A stretch of DNA of 64,000 nt, from assembly GCA_020635995.1 (NCBI GenBank), contig JACJYS010000003.1, forward strand, positions 1 to 64,000. The letters run 5' to 3'. This DNA comes from Chitinophagales bacterium. GTDB taxonomy: Bacteria; Bacteroidota; Bacteroidia; Chitinophagales; UBA8649. Positions 1 through 7,855 of the stretch are shown in pieces (position 1 is the stretch's first letter; every line of letters starts with the position of its first letter). The notes below the pieces were generated by a model. It ran no database searches and was not told where the DNA came from. It saw nothing but the letters and a program-made list of their open reading frames with translations. The position numbers and the translations under genes are program-made.

Positions 1-566
1 TTATTGAAAATTTGGTTAGTAAGTACAATTTAAACCAATTTCATATAGTGGGCAATTCTTTAGGCGGACATATTGGCTTGGTATATGCCATTAACAATAT
101 AAACAAAGTAGCTTCTATAACACTTACAGGTAGTTCCGGTCTTTTTGAAAACTCGCTGGGAGGTAGCTATCCAAATAGGAAAGATTATAATTTTGTAAAA
201 AAGAAAACAGAAGAAACTTTTTATGATGCTAAAAATGCCAGTAAAGAATTAGTAGATGAAGTATTTGAAACGGTTAATAATAGAGAAAAAGCACTAAGAA
301 CTATTTCCTTGGCTCGGTCGGCAGTTAGGCATAATTTAAGAAGTGAATTATATAAAATAACCTGCCCTGTAAATTTAATTTGGGGCAAAGAAGATACAAT
401 AACGCCTCTGTTTGTGGCAGAAGAATTTAAAAAATTACTACCCAATGCTCAATTAAATATAATAAATCAATGCGGACACGCCCCTATGATGGAGCAACCC
501 GAACAGTTTAATAATTATTTGGAGCAGTTTTTGAATACATTAAATAAAAAGGAGCAAAAGTGTTAG
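1..566 (+). CDS. alpha/beta hydrolase, 3' part only
   Basis: Carboxy-terminal part of an alpha/beta-fold hydrolase; the reading frame is open to the window edge, so the start lies outside. Counting from the TTG at 12, the nucleophile elbow G-N-S-L-G-G places the serine at residue 16. The acid is probably Asp128 in WGKEDT and the base His156 in QCGHAP, so the triad is complete in the visible part. The cap and the oxyanion-loop HG motif would be upstream. No signal peptide can be judged. The stop overlaps the GTG start of the CBS gene by 7 nt, which suggests translational coupling. Substrate cannot be inferred; the closest general type is the MhpC/esterase-like group. Confidence 0.85.
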   Translation, partial: IENLVSKYNLNQFHIVGNSLGGHIGLVYAINNINKVASITLTGSSGLFENSLGGSYPNRKDYNFVKKKTEETFYDAKNASKELVDEVFETVNNREKALRTISLARSAVRHNLRSELYKITCPVNLIWGKEDTITPLFVAEEFKKLLPNAQLNIINQCGHAPMMEQPEQFNNYLEQFLNTLNKKEQKC

Positions 567-1219
567 CTAAATTTGCCATAGAAGAAAGTATTCCTTATCT
601 AAAACTAACCGATGAAATAGGTTTTGCTTTAGACTTAATGGAAGAATACAAACAAGAACATCTACCTGTAGTAAAAGGTAAAAAATTAATAGGTGTGGTA
701 TCTGAGCAGCAACTTTTAGATGCTACGGAAGAAAAAACACTTGCCGATTTTAAATTCCCATTTACAAAAATAGCGGTAAATGAAAATGCTCATCTTTTTG
801 ATGCCATGAAAGCAGGCTACGAATGCAATAGCAGTGTGCTTCCGGTAGTAGATGACAATGAAAATTATAAGGGATTAATTTCGCCTAAAAGTTTATTGAT
901 AAAGCTGTCAGAATTTAACTTTGCCAGCGAAATAGGCGGTATTTTTGTCATAGAACTTAATGCCAATGACTATTCTTTAGCAGAAATAGCTCGTTTGGTA
1001 GAGTCTAATAATGCATCTATATTATCAATAGCAACTGCAAAATTAGCCGACATAAACAAAATACAAGTTACGGTAAAAGTAAACACATTAGATCTTACCT
1101 ATATTATAGCCACTTTAGAGAGATACGAATACAACATAACGTATATATTTCAGCACACGGAGCAATTAGACCACTTAAAAGAACGCTATAATGAGCTAAT
1201 GAACTACATGGATATGTAA
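560..1219 (+). CDS. CBS domain pair with C-terminal ACT-like domain
   Basis: Cytoplasmic 219-residue protein with two CBS motifs (about residues 13-58 and 72-118) followed by a beta-alpha-beta ACT-like region (about 127-200). This is an AcuB-like architecture that senses adenine nucleotides or small ligands. No catalytic domain is present, so it is probably regulatory. The GTG start is chosen because it overlaps the stop of the preceding hydrolase (GTGTTAG) and the protein begins directly with the conserved fold. Its stop codon lies inside a TAnnTTTG-like sequence (1217-1224) that may drive the next gene. The ligand and target are unknown. Confidence 0.8.
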   Translation: MLAKFAIEESIPYLKLTDEIGFALDLMEEYKQEHLPVVKGKKLIGVVSEQQLLDATEEKTLADFKFPFTKIAVNENAHLFDAMKAGYECNSSVLPVVDDNENYKGLISPKSLLIKLSEFNFASEIGGIFVIELNANDYSLAEIARLVESNNASILSIATAKLADINKIQVTVKVNTLDLTYIIATLERYEYNITYIFQHTEQLDHLKERYNELMNYMDM

Positions 1220-1304
1220 TTTTGTAGTGAAATAGTTTTTCGGCATACTTATTGCTAAAAATGTAGTACAATATTTATTAACCATTAAAAACAAAATTTA
1301 AACT

Positions 1305-1763
1305 ATGGGATTATTTCAATTTGTAAAAAACGCTGGTGCTAAATTATTCAAAAAAGAAGAAAAAGTTTCTGAAGAAGATAAAACAAAAGCACTTTTAAAC
1401 CACATTAGAGGTTTTAATTTAAGAACCGAAGGCGTAACTGCCTCATTAAGTGGTGCTACGGTAACGCTTAGTGGCACTGTAGATACACTACAAGAAAAAA
1501 ATAGAATTATAATGGCTGCCGGAAACATAGACGGTGTTGAAGCAGTACAAGATAATATTACTATAGAAGAAAAAGTAGAAGTAAAAGAAGACGAGCAACA
1601 ATTTTATACCGTAAAATCTGGCGACTACTTGTCTAAAATAGCTAAGCAAGTTTATGGCGATGCTAACAAATACAATATTATTTTTGAAGCTAACAGACCT
1701 ATGCTTTCTGATCCGGATAAAATTTACCCTGGTCAAAACTTAGTGATACCAAGATTAAGCTAA
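1305..1763 (+). CDS. BON-LysM peptidoglycan-associated protein
   Basis: A 152-residue protein with a BON domain (about residues 25-88) and a C-terminal LysM domain (about 99-149, starting FYTVKSGDYLSKIA). It matches the architecture of E. coli YgaU/Kbp, a small potassium-binding protein, but the role in Bacteroidota is not established. There is no clear signal peptide; the first residues GLFQFVKNAGAKLF are amphipathic. It has its own spacer of 85 nt after the CBS gene and is followed by a strong terminator. Called with good confidence as a family member; function is inferred from the family only. Confidence 0.88.
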   Translation: MGLFQFVKNAGAKLFKKEEKVSEEDKTKALLNHIRGFNLRTEGVTASLSGATVTLSGTVDTLQEKNRIIMAAGNIDGVEAVQDNITIEEKVEVKEDEQQFYTVKSGDYLSKIAKQVYGDANKYNIIFEANRPMLSDPDKIYPGQNLVIPRLS

Positions 1764-1785
1764 AATATAATAATAGCTAAATGTA

Positions 1786-1820
1786 AAAAGTCCTTTCAAA
1801 AAAATGAAAGGACTTTTTTT
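1786..1820. terminator. bidirectional intrinsic terminator
   Basis: The inverted repeat AAAGTCCTTTCA/TGAAAGGACTTT has a run of A on one side and of T on the other. It lies between the convergent BON-LysM gene (+) and the AAA ATPase gene (-), so it can serve both. Confidence 0.85.
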
Positions 1821-1841
1821 ATCTTATATCCAAAAACCTGT

Positions 1842-3197
1842 TTAGTAGTTGCTTACCAAATACTCTATATAGTGTGGCAATTGTGTGCCTAAATAATAAG
1901 GTAAGTTTAATAACTTAAATGCTTTTTTTTGATTAGGTGTACTATGGTCTTCTATTGAAAAAACTCCACCATATATTCTAATAGCGTAATGGTGGTTGCT
2001 CCTTTCAACAAATTCATGTAGCGATTTAAGCGAACCGGTTGCTCCGGATTTAATTTCAATAGGAATAATTTTGTCTTTGTATTGAATAACCAAATCCACT
2101 TCGGCTTGCGATTGTGCTTTTTCTCTTACCCAAAAATTAGGTTTGGGATTGTTTATTGTGTTTAAAGATATAATTTCTTGGGCTATTATGTGAGGTATAA
2201 TTGCTCCTTTGTATGCTTTGCTTAAATCATTTAAGGATAATAATTCTGTTTGTATTTTTAGGTCATAGTTTACCAGTCCGGTATCTAAAAATTGTAATCT
2301 TGGCGATTTTTTTATATCCGGCTTTATGGGTACTTCTATATCTGTGGTAGGATATATTAATTGAATAATATTAGCAGCATCTAAGTTTCTAAATGCTTCG
2401 CCAACTTCTCTAGATTTATAATTTGAATTTCCAAAATGTTGAAATTTTACTCTTTGATCAATATATAGAGAAGAAACATTCATTATGTGTTTTATTACAT
2501 TTCGTTCTGTTTGGTTATTGGTATATTTTTCTATATCATTTTTGTAGCTGGCCCAAATACTTTCATAAATTTTTGGCAGATCAGAAATGCTTTCATTTTC
2601 AATATAGCTTTTTACAATTTCGGGCATGCCTCCAATTATGGCATAGGTGTTAAATAAGTTAAGTAACGTTTTGTGTGCAAATTCTTTTATGGGCAACTGA
2701 TGAAGTGCTTCATAAGCCTGTTTTTGGTTAAGGGCTAATAAAAATTCCGAAAAATTTAGTGGATGCAAATAGAGATACTCAACTCTGCCAACAGGAAAAC
2801 TTTTTATTGTTTTAATTGAAAACTCAAGCAAAGAGCCTGCTGCAATTATATGAATTTGAGGAATTTCTTCGTAAAAATAGCGAAGTTGTTGAATGGCTTT
2901 AGGCGATTCTTGTATTTCATCTATAAATAGTAGCGTATCTTCAGTATTATTATTGGTAATGTTATATTCAAAAAACAAAGCATCTTTTATTGTCTGTACA
3001 CTATCATAATCATTAAAAAAACGGACATCACTTGCTTTTTCAAGGTTTAGTAAAATAGCATGCCTAAACGTTTTAGAAAAATGCTTAACAAGCGTAGTTT
3101 TACCTACTTGTCTTGCTCCTCTTAAAATAAGCGGTTTTCTGTTGTTAGAAGATTTCCATTCCTTTAATTTATTGCTGATATGTCTTTCAATTTTCAA
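1842..3197 (-). CDS. AAA family ATPase with DUF4143 domain
   Basis: A 451-residue protein of the AAA_14/DUF4143 group. Walker A is GARQVGKT (residues 27-34) and Walker B is LLFIDEIQ (about 89-96). The C-terminal part carries EVDLVI and, about 16 residues on, EIK, the spacing of a PD-(D/E)XK nuclease-like fold. Such proteins are very common in Bacteroidota, often in multiple copies, and their biological role is not settled. The gene stands alone. A -7 element TATCTTTG (3220-3227) precedes the ATG, and four 33-bp repeats lie immediately upstream. The start MKIERHISNKLKEW fits the family; the upstream open frame is treated as repeat DNA, not protein. Confidence 0.9.
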   Translation of the reverse strand: MKIERHISNKLKEWKSSNNRKPLILRGARQVGKTTLVKHFSKTFRHAILLNLEKASDVRFFNDYDSVQTIKDALFFEYNITNNNTEDTLLFIDEIQESPKAIQQLRYFYEEIPQIHIIAAGSLLEFSIKTIKSFPVGRVEYLYLHPLNFSEFLLALNQKQAYEALHQLPIKEFAHKTLLNLFNTYAIIGGMPEIVKSYIENESISDLPKIYESIWASYKNDIEKYTNNQTERNVIKHIMNVSSLYIDQRVKFQHFGNSNYKSREVGEAFRNLDAANIIQLIYPTTDIEVPIKPDIKKSPRLQFLDTGLVNYDLKIQTELLSLNDLSKAYKGAIIPHIIAQEIISLNTINNPKPNFWVREKAQSQAEVDLVIQYKDKIIPIEIKSGATGSLKSLHEFVERSNHHYAIRIYGGVFSIEDHSTPNQKKAFKLLNLPYYLGTQLPHYIEYLVSNY

Positions 3198-3219
3198 AAT
3201 AATATTTCTTTCTACTCAG

Positions 3220-3227
3220 CAAAGATA
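3220..3227 (-). promoter_or_regulatory. -7 promoter element of the AAA ATPase
   Basis: Read on the minus strand this is TATCTTTG, a full match to the Bacteroidota TAnnTTTG element. It predicts a transcript start near 3213, about 16 nt ahead of the ATG. The first 33-bp repeat begins only 8 bp upstream of it, at the place where the -33 element would lie. Confidence 0.5.
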
Positions 3228-3234
3228 TAAAAAA

Positions 3235-3366
3235 TGTAACAAAATAAGGAGTGTTTTTTAAATTATTTGTAACAAAATAAGGGGTGTTTTTTAATTTTAT
3301 TGTAACATAATAAACTATGTTTTCATATTTTTTTGTAACAAAATAAGCCCTAACAAAGAATTGTTT
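3235..3366 (-). repeat. four 33-bp tandem repeats upstream of AAA ATPase
   Basis: The core TGTAACAAAATAAG starts at 3235, 3268, 3301 and 3334, an exact 33-bp period. Units 1 and 2 are nearly identical over their whole length; unit 3 has the core TGTAACATAATAA, and unit 4 diverges after the core. The minus strand is an open frame with an 11-residue period (NTPYFVT), which follows from 33 being divisible by three. Because the array abuts the promoter, an operator or transcription-factor-binding array is the most likely role. Confidence 0.75.
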
Positions 3367-3381
3367 ATTGTAATAATTCAA

Positions 3382-3420
3382 AAAATAGTTTAGCCTATTT
3401 TGTGTTAACAATTGGTATTA
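3382..3420. repeat. dispersed intergenic element with AAATAG/CTATTT arms
   Basis: A short inverted repeat (AAAATAG, then six bases, then CTATTTT) followed by TTAACAA. A closely similar copy occurs at 61181-61219 in the same orientation. Its last 11 bases are also the reverse complement of the start of the TAATACC element seen at 53731. Confidence 0.55.
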
Positions 3421-3435
3421 CCTCCTTTAAAAAGA

Positions 3436-3464
3436 AAAGTCCTTGCAAAATTTGCAAGGACTTT
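3436..3464 (-). terminator. rpoC terminator
   Basis: A perfect 14-bp inverted repeat (AAAGTCCTTGCAAA and its complement) just past the rpoC stop. On the minus strand it is followed by TTTTCTTTTT. It closes the rplKAJL-rpoBC transcription unit. Confidence 0.88.
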
Positions 3465-3488
3465 AAACTTAATTATAATAAAAACAAC

Positions 3489-6400
3489 TTACTCTTCCAT
3501 ATCAACTGACTCAGAGATATTCAACTCTTGAAATTCTCCTTCCTCAGTTACTATAAGTGAATTGAATTTTCTTAATCCTGTTCCCGCAGGTATTTTTTGA
3601 CCTACAATAACATTCTCTTTTAAACCGTCTAAGTAATCAACTTTAGCTGCTATAGAAGCTGTACTTAATACTTTTGTTGTTTCTTGGAACGATGCCGCAG
3701 AAATCCAGCTATAAGTACTTAATGATGAACGTGTAATACCTTGTAATATAGGTGTAGCCGTTGCCGGAATTACATCTCTATATTCAATTGCCTTTTTATC
3801 ATCTCTTTTTAAAGCTGAGTTTTCTTCTCTTACTTGTCTTAAGCTTACTATTTGTCCTTTCTTCATTTTTGTAGAATCTCCGGCATCTTCAATGAATTTT
3901 TTATCGTAAATTCTATCATTTTCAGCTAAAAATTCTATTTTTTCTACTTTCTCGCCTTCTAACAAATCAGTATCTCCTTGCTCTAAAATTTCCACTTTGC
4001 TCATCATTTGACGAACAATTACTTCAATATGCTTATCGTTAATCTTTATACCTTGCATACGGTAAACTTCTTGCACCTCATTAACAAGATATTCTTGAAC
4101 GGCAGTAGGTCCTTTAATATTTAATATATCTAAAGGCGTAATTGCTCCGTCAGATAAAGGCATTCCGGCTTTCACAAAGTCATTTTCTTGAACTAAGATG
4201 TGCTTAGAAAGTTTAATTAAATATTTCTTTCTTACACCTTCTTTAGATTCAACTACTACTTCTTGATTACCTCTTTTTATACCTCCAAAAGAAACAACAC
4301 CGTCTATTTCTGAAACTACAGCAGGATTTGAAGGATTTCTTGCTTCAAATAACTCGGTTACTCTTGGTAAACCACCCGTAATATCTTTCAAGTTTCCTTG
4401 TTTACGTGGTATTTTAGCTATAATCTGTCCTTTCTTAATTTCCTGTCCGTTTTGAACTGAAATGTGTGCTCCCACAGGCAAGTTATAAACCATAGGTTCT
4501 TCTTTGCCTTTGCCAACTATCTGCAATGCAGGTATTTTTTTCTTATTCTTAGATTGAATAATTACCATTTCGGTATAACCTGTTTGCTCATCCATTTCTT
4601 CTTTAGCAGTTACATTGTTTAAAATATCAACATACTCTACTTTTCCCGAAACGGTAGAAATAATTACATTGTTAAATGGATCCCATTGGCATACTAACTG
4701 CCCTTTTTCTACTTCTTGTCCATCTTTAACAGATAAAATAGCACCATAAGGAACATGGCTTGTACTTAAAATTTTGTTATTATCTTTTCTTAAGAAATTA
4801 ATTTCAGAAGTACGACCTATAACTATTTCTTGCTTTTCGCCATCGTCATTTACATGCTCTATTGTTCTAACGCCATCAAAAGAAACAATGGCATTATATT
4901 TTGCATTTACTTGCGATTCTGTAGCTGACGTAGCAGCAATACCACCCACGTGGAAAGTACGAAGTGTTAACTGTGTACCCGGCTCTCCAATTGATTGAGC
5001 TGCAATAATTCCTACTGCATCTCCAGCTTCGGCAGTTCTATTGGTAGCTAAATTTCTACCATAGCATTTAACACAAACTCCTTTTTTAGATTCACAAGTT
5101 AATACAGAACGAATTTCTACGCTTTCTATACCTGCATTACTTACTGCTTGAGCTAAATCGGCAGTAAGTTGCTCACCCGATCTAACAATAATTTCGTCAG
5201 TTTCAGGATGATACACATCATGTAAGCTGTATCTACCCACTATTCTTTCGTGCAATGGCTCTACAACTTCATCATTATCTTTTAAATCAAAAGTTTCTAT
5301 ACCTCTTAATGTACCGCAGTCTTCTTCAGAAATAACTACATCTTGAGCTACGTCAACTAATCTTCTTGTTAAATAACCTGCATCGGCAGTTTTTAAAGCC
5401 GTATCCGCCAAACCTTTTCTGGCACCGTGAGTAGAAATAAAGTACTCTAATACTGAAAGTCCTTCTTTAAAGTTGGCTAAAATTGGGTTTTCAATTACAT
5501 CTCCACCTTCTTCTGCTCCAGATTTTCTCGGTTTTGCCATTAATCCTCTTAAACCACCCAACTGCTTAATTTGCTGCTTAGAACCCCTTGCTCCACTATC
5601 TAACATCATATAAATAGAGTTAAAGCCTTGCTTATCTTCTGCTAATTGATCCATTAACGCTGAGGTTAATCTATTGTCAGCTCTTGTCCAACGGTCAATA
5701 ACCTGATTGTAACGCTCACGGTCTGTAATTAAACCGTTTTCGTATTTTTCAGTTATCTCATCTACTTGCTTTTGAGCTTGCTCTAAGAAACCTTCTTTTT
5801 CGTAAGGAATAATTACGTCTCCAATATTAAATGACAAACCACCTTTGAAAGCCGATACGAATCCTATTTCTTTAATATTATCTAAGAACTCTACAGTTGT
5901 TGGTACGTCTGTTAAATCTATAATTTCTCCAATTACGTTTTTCAAAGCACGCTTAGTCAACAACATATTAATGAAACCTACTTTTTCCGGTACTTTTTCA
6001 TTAAATAAAATACGACCTACTGTAGTTTCTATTAATTTATTTACAATTTTATCGTGTTCTCTAACATTAGCTTTTACTTTAACCCAAGCATGCAAATCTA
6101 CTTTACCTTCGTTGTAAGCTATTATTGCTTCTTCGGCAGAATAGAAAGCTAAACCTTCTCCTTTAACTTTTTCAGTTTCTGTAGAACGTTTTACATTAGT
6201 TAAATAGTAAAGACCCAAAACCATGTCTTGCGAAGGCAAGGTAATAGGCGTTCCATTTTGAGGGTTCAAAATATTATGCGAAGAAAGCATTAACATTTGA
6301 GCTTCTAAAATAGATGCGTTACTTAAAGGTACGTGAACCGCCATTTGGTCACCGTCAAAATCCGCGTTGAATGCTGTACACACTAACGGGTGCAATCTAA

Positions 6401-7823
6401 TAGCTTTACCTTCTATTAATTTAGGTAAAAATGCTTGAATAGACAAACGGTGAAGTGTAGGAGCTCTGTTTAATAATACAGGGTGTCCTTTTAGTATGTT
6501 TTCTAAGATATCCCAAATAACTGCATCTTTTTTATCTACCAATTTTTTAGCAGATTTTACAGTTTTCACAATACCTCTTTCTATTAGTTTTCTAATAACA
6601 AACGGCTTAAATAACTCTGCCGCCATATCTTTAGGAATACCACACTCATGTAATTTTAAGTTGGGTCCTACCACAATAACCGAACGACCGGAATAGTCAA
6701 CACGCTTACCTAATAAGTTTTGACGGAAACGACCTTGTTTTCCTTTTAAAACATCACTTAAAGATTTTAAAGCTCTTCCACCTTCTGCTTTTACAGCATT
6801 AGATTTTCTTGAGTTATCAAATAATGAATCTACTGATTCTTGAAGCATTCTTTTTTCGTTACGTAAGATTACTTCAGGAGCTTTAATTTCTATTAATCTT
6901 TTTAAACGGTTGTTTCTTATTATTACTCTTCTGTATAAATCGTTTAAGTCTGAACTGGCAAAACGACCACCGTCTAAAGGCACTAATGGACGCAATTCTG
7001 GTGGAATAACCGGCAAATAGTCTATACACATCCATTCCGGACGGTTTTCCATATTTTCATTTCCTTGACGTATAGCTTCTACTACTTTTAGTCTTTTTAA
7101 AGCTTCTGCTTTACGCTGACGAGAAGTTTCATTAGCCGCTTGAGTTCTTAATTCGTAAGATAATTCTTCTAAATCAATTCTTTCAAGTAATGCTTTTACA
7201 GCATCGCCACCCATTAAAGCTATAAACTTGTTAGGGTCGTCATTTGTTAAATGAGCATTATCTTTATAATCTTCATGATTTATAATAGCTAAATACTCTT
7301 CTTCTGTAATTAAATCTAATTTTTCAAGTCTTAAGGTTTCTTCTTCCTCTTTTTCATTTATTATAGTAACTCCGTCAGCTGTTTTACCTGGCTGTATTAC
7401 GCAGTATCTTTCATAATAAACTATTGATTCTAATGTTTTAGATGAAACACCTAATAAATAACCTATTTTATTAGGTAAAGATTTAAAGTACCAAATATGA
7501 ACAACAGGAACCACTAATTTAATGTGTCCCATTCTTTCACGTCTTACTTTTTTCTCTGTTACTTCTACACCGCATCTATCACAAACTATACCTTTGTATC
7601 TAATACGTTTGTATTTTCCACAGTAACATTCGTAGTCTTTAGTTGGCCCAAAAATTCTTTCGCAAAACAAACCGTCCATTTCCGGCTTGTAAGTACGGTA
7701 GTTTATGGTTTCTGGCTTTTTAACTTCGCCAAAAGAACGTTCTAAAATTGAATCTGGAGATGATAAACAAATGGTTATTTGTTTAAAATCATTATTTGTA
7801 AGTCTATCTTTTCTTACAGTCAT
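3489..7823 (-). CDS. rpoC: RNA polymerase beta' subunit
   Basis: DNA-directed RNA polymerase beta' subunit, 1444 residues, the usual length in Bacteroidota. The N-terminal zinc ribbon has cysteines 66, 68, 81 and 84. The catalytic metal motif NADFDGDQMAVH lies near residue 485. A second zinc site includes CESKKGVCVKC near residue 910. The rudder, bridge helix and trigger-loop regions are intact (AAQSIGEPGTQLTLRTFH is present). It follows rpoB with a 32-bp spacer in the same operon and ends in a strong terminator. No truncation or frameshift. Confidence 0.99.
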   Translation of the reverse strand: MTVRKDRLTNNDFKQITICLSSPDSILERSFGEVKKPETINYRTYKPEMDGLFCERIFGPTKDYECYCGKYKRIRYKGIVCDRCGVEVTEKKVRRERMGHIKLVVPVVHIWYFKSLPNKIGYLLGVSSKTLESIVYYERYCVIQPGKTADGVTIINEKEEEETLRLEKLDLITEEEYLAIINHEDYKDNAHLTNDDPNKFIALMGGDAVKALLERIDLEELSYELRTQAANETSRQRKAEALKRLKVVEAIRQGNENMENRPEWMCIDYLPVIPPELRPLVPLDGGRFASSDLNDLYRRVIIRNNRLKRLIEIKAPEVILRNEKRMLQESVDSLFDNSRKSNAVKAEGGRALKSLSDVLKGKQGRFRQNLLGKRVDYSGRSVIVVGPNLKLHECGIPKDMAAELFKPFVIRKLIERGIVKTVKSAKKLVDKKDAVIWDILENILKGHPVLLNRAPTLHRLSIQAFLPKLIEGKAIRLHPLVCTAFNADFDGDQMAVHVPLSNASILEAQMLMLSSHNILNPQNGTPITLPSQDMVLGLYYLTNVKRSTETEKVKGEGLAFYSAEEAIIAYNEGKVDLHAWVKVKANVREHDKIVNKLIETTVGRILFNEKVPEKVGFINMLLTKRALKNVIGEIIDLTDVPTTVEFLDNIKEIGFVSAFKGGLSFNIGDVIIPYEKEGFLEQAQKQVDEITEKYENGLITDRERYNQVIDRWTRADNRLTSALMDQLAEDKQGFNSIYMMLDSGARGSKQQIKQLGGLRGLMAKPRKSGAEEGGDVIENPILANFKEGLSVLEYFISTHGARKGLADTALKTADAGYLTRRLVDVAQDVVISEEDCGTLRGIETFDLKDNDEVVEPLHERIVGRYSLHDVYHPETDEIIVRSGEQLTADLAQAVSNAGIESVEIRSVLTCESKKGVCVKCYGRNLATNRTAEAGDAVGIIAAQSIGEPGTQLTLRTFHVGGIAATSATESQVNAKYNAIVSFDGVRTIEHVNDDGEKQEIVIGRTSEINFLRKDNNKILSTSHVPYGAILSVKDGQEVEKGQLVCQWDPFNNVIISTVSGKVEYVDILNNVTAKEEMDEQTGYTEMVIIQSKNKKKIPALQIVGKGKEEPMVYNLPVGAHISVQNGQEIKKGQIIAKIPRKQGNLKDITGGLPRVTELFEARNPSNPAVVSEIDGVVSFGGIKRGNQEVVVESKEGVRKKYLIKLSKHILVQENDFVKAGMPLSDGAITPLDILNIKGPTAVQEYLVNEVQEVYRMQGIKINDKHIEVIVRQMMSKVEILEQGDTDLLEGEKVEKIEFLAENDRIYDKKFIEDAGDSTKMKKGQIVSLRQVREENSALKRDDKKAIEYRDVIPATATPILQGITRSSLSTYSWISAASFQETTKVLSTASIAAKVDYLDGLKENVIVGQKIPAGTGLRKFNSLIVTEEGEFQELNISESVDMEE

Positions 7824-7855
7824 TTTTTAACCTCCGAAGTTATTAAGTTATTTAA

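Noticed and set aside
3187..3411. A 74-codon minus-strand frame upstream of the AAA ATPase with repeated NTPYFVT
   Set aside because: It overlaps the promoter and the ATPase start, and its repeat follows directly from the 33-bp DNA period. Treated as repeat DNA.
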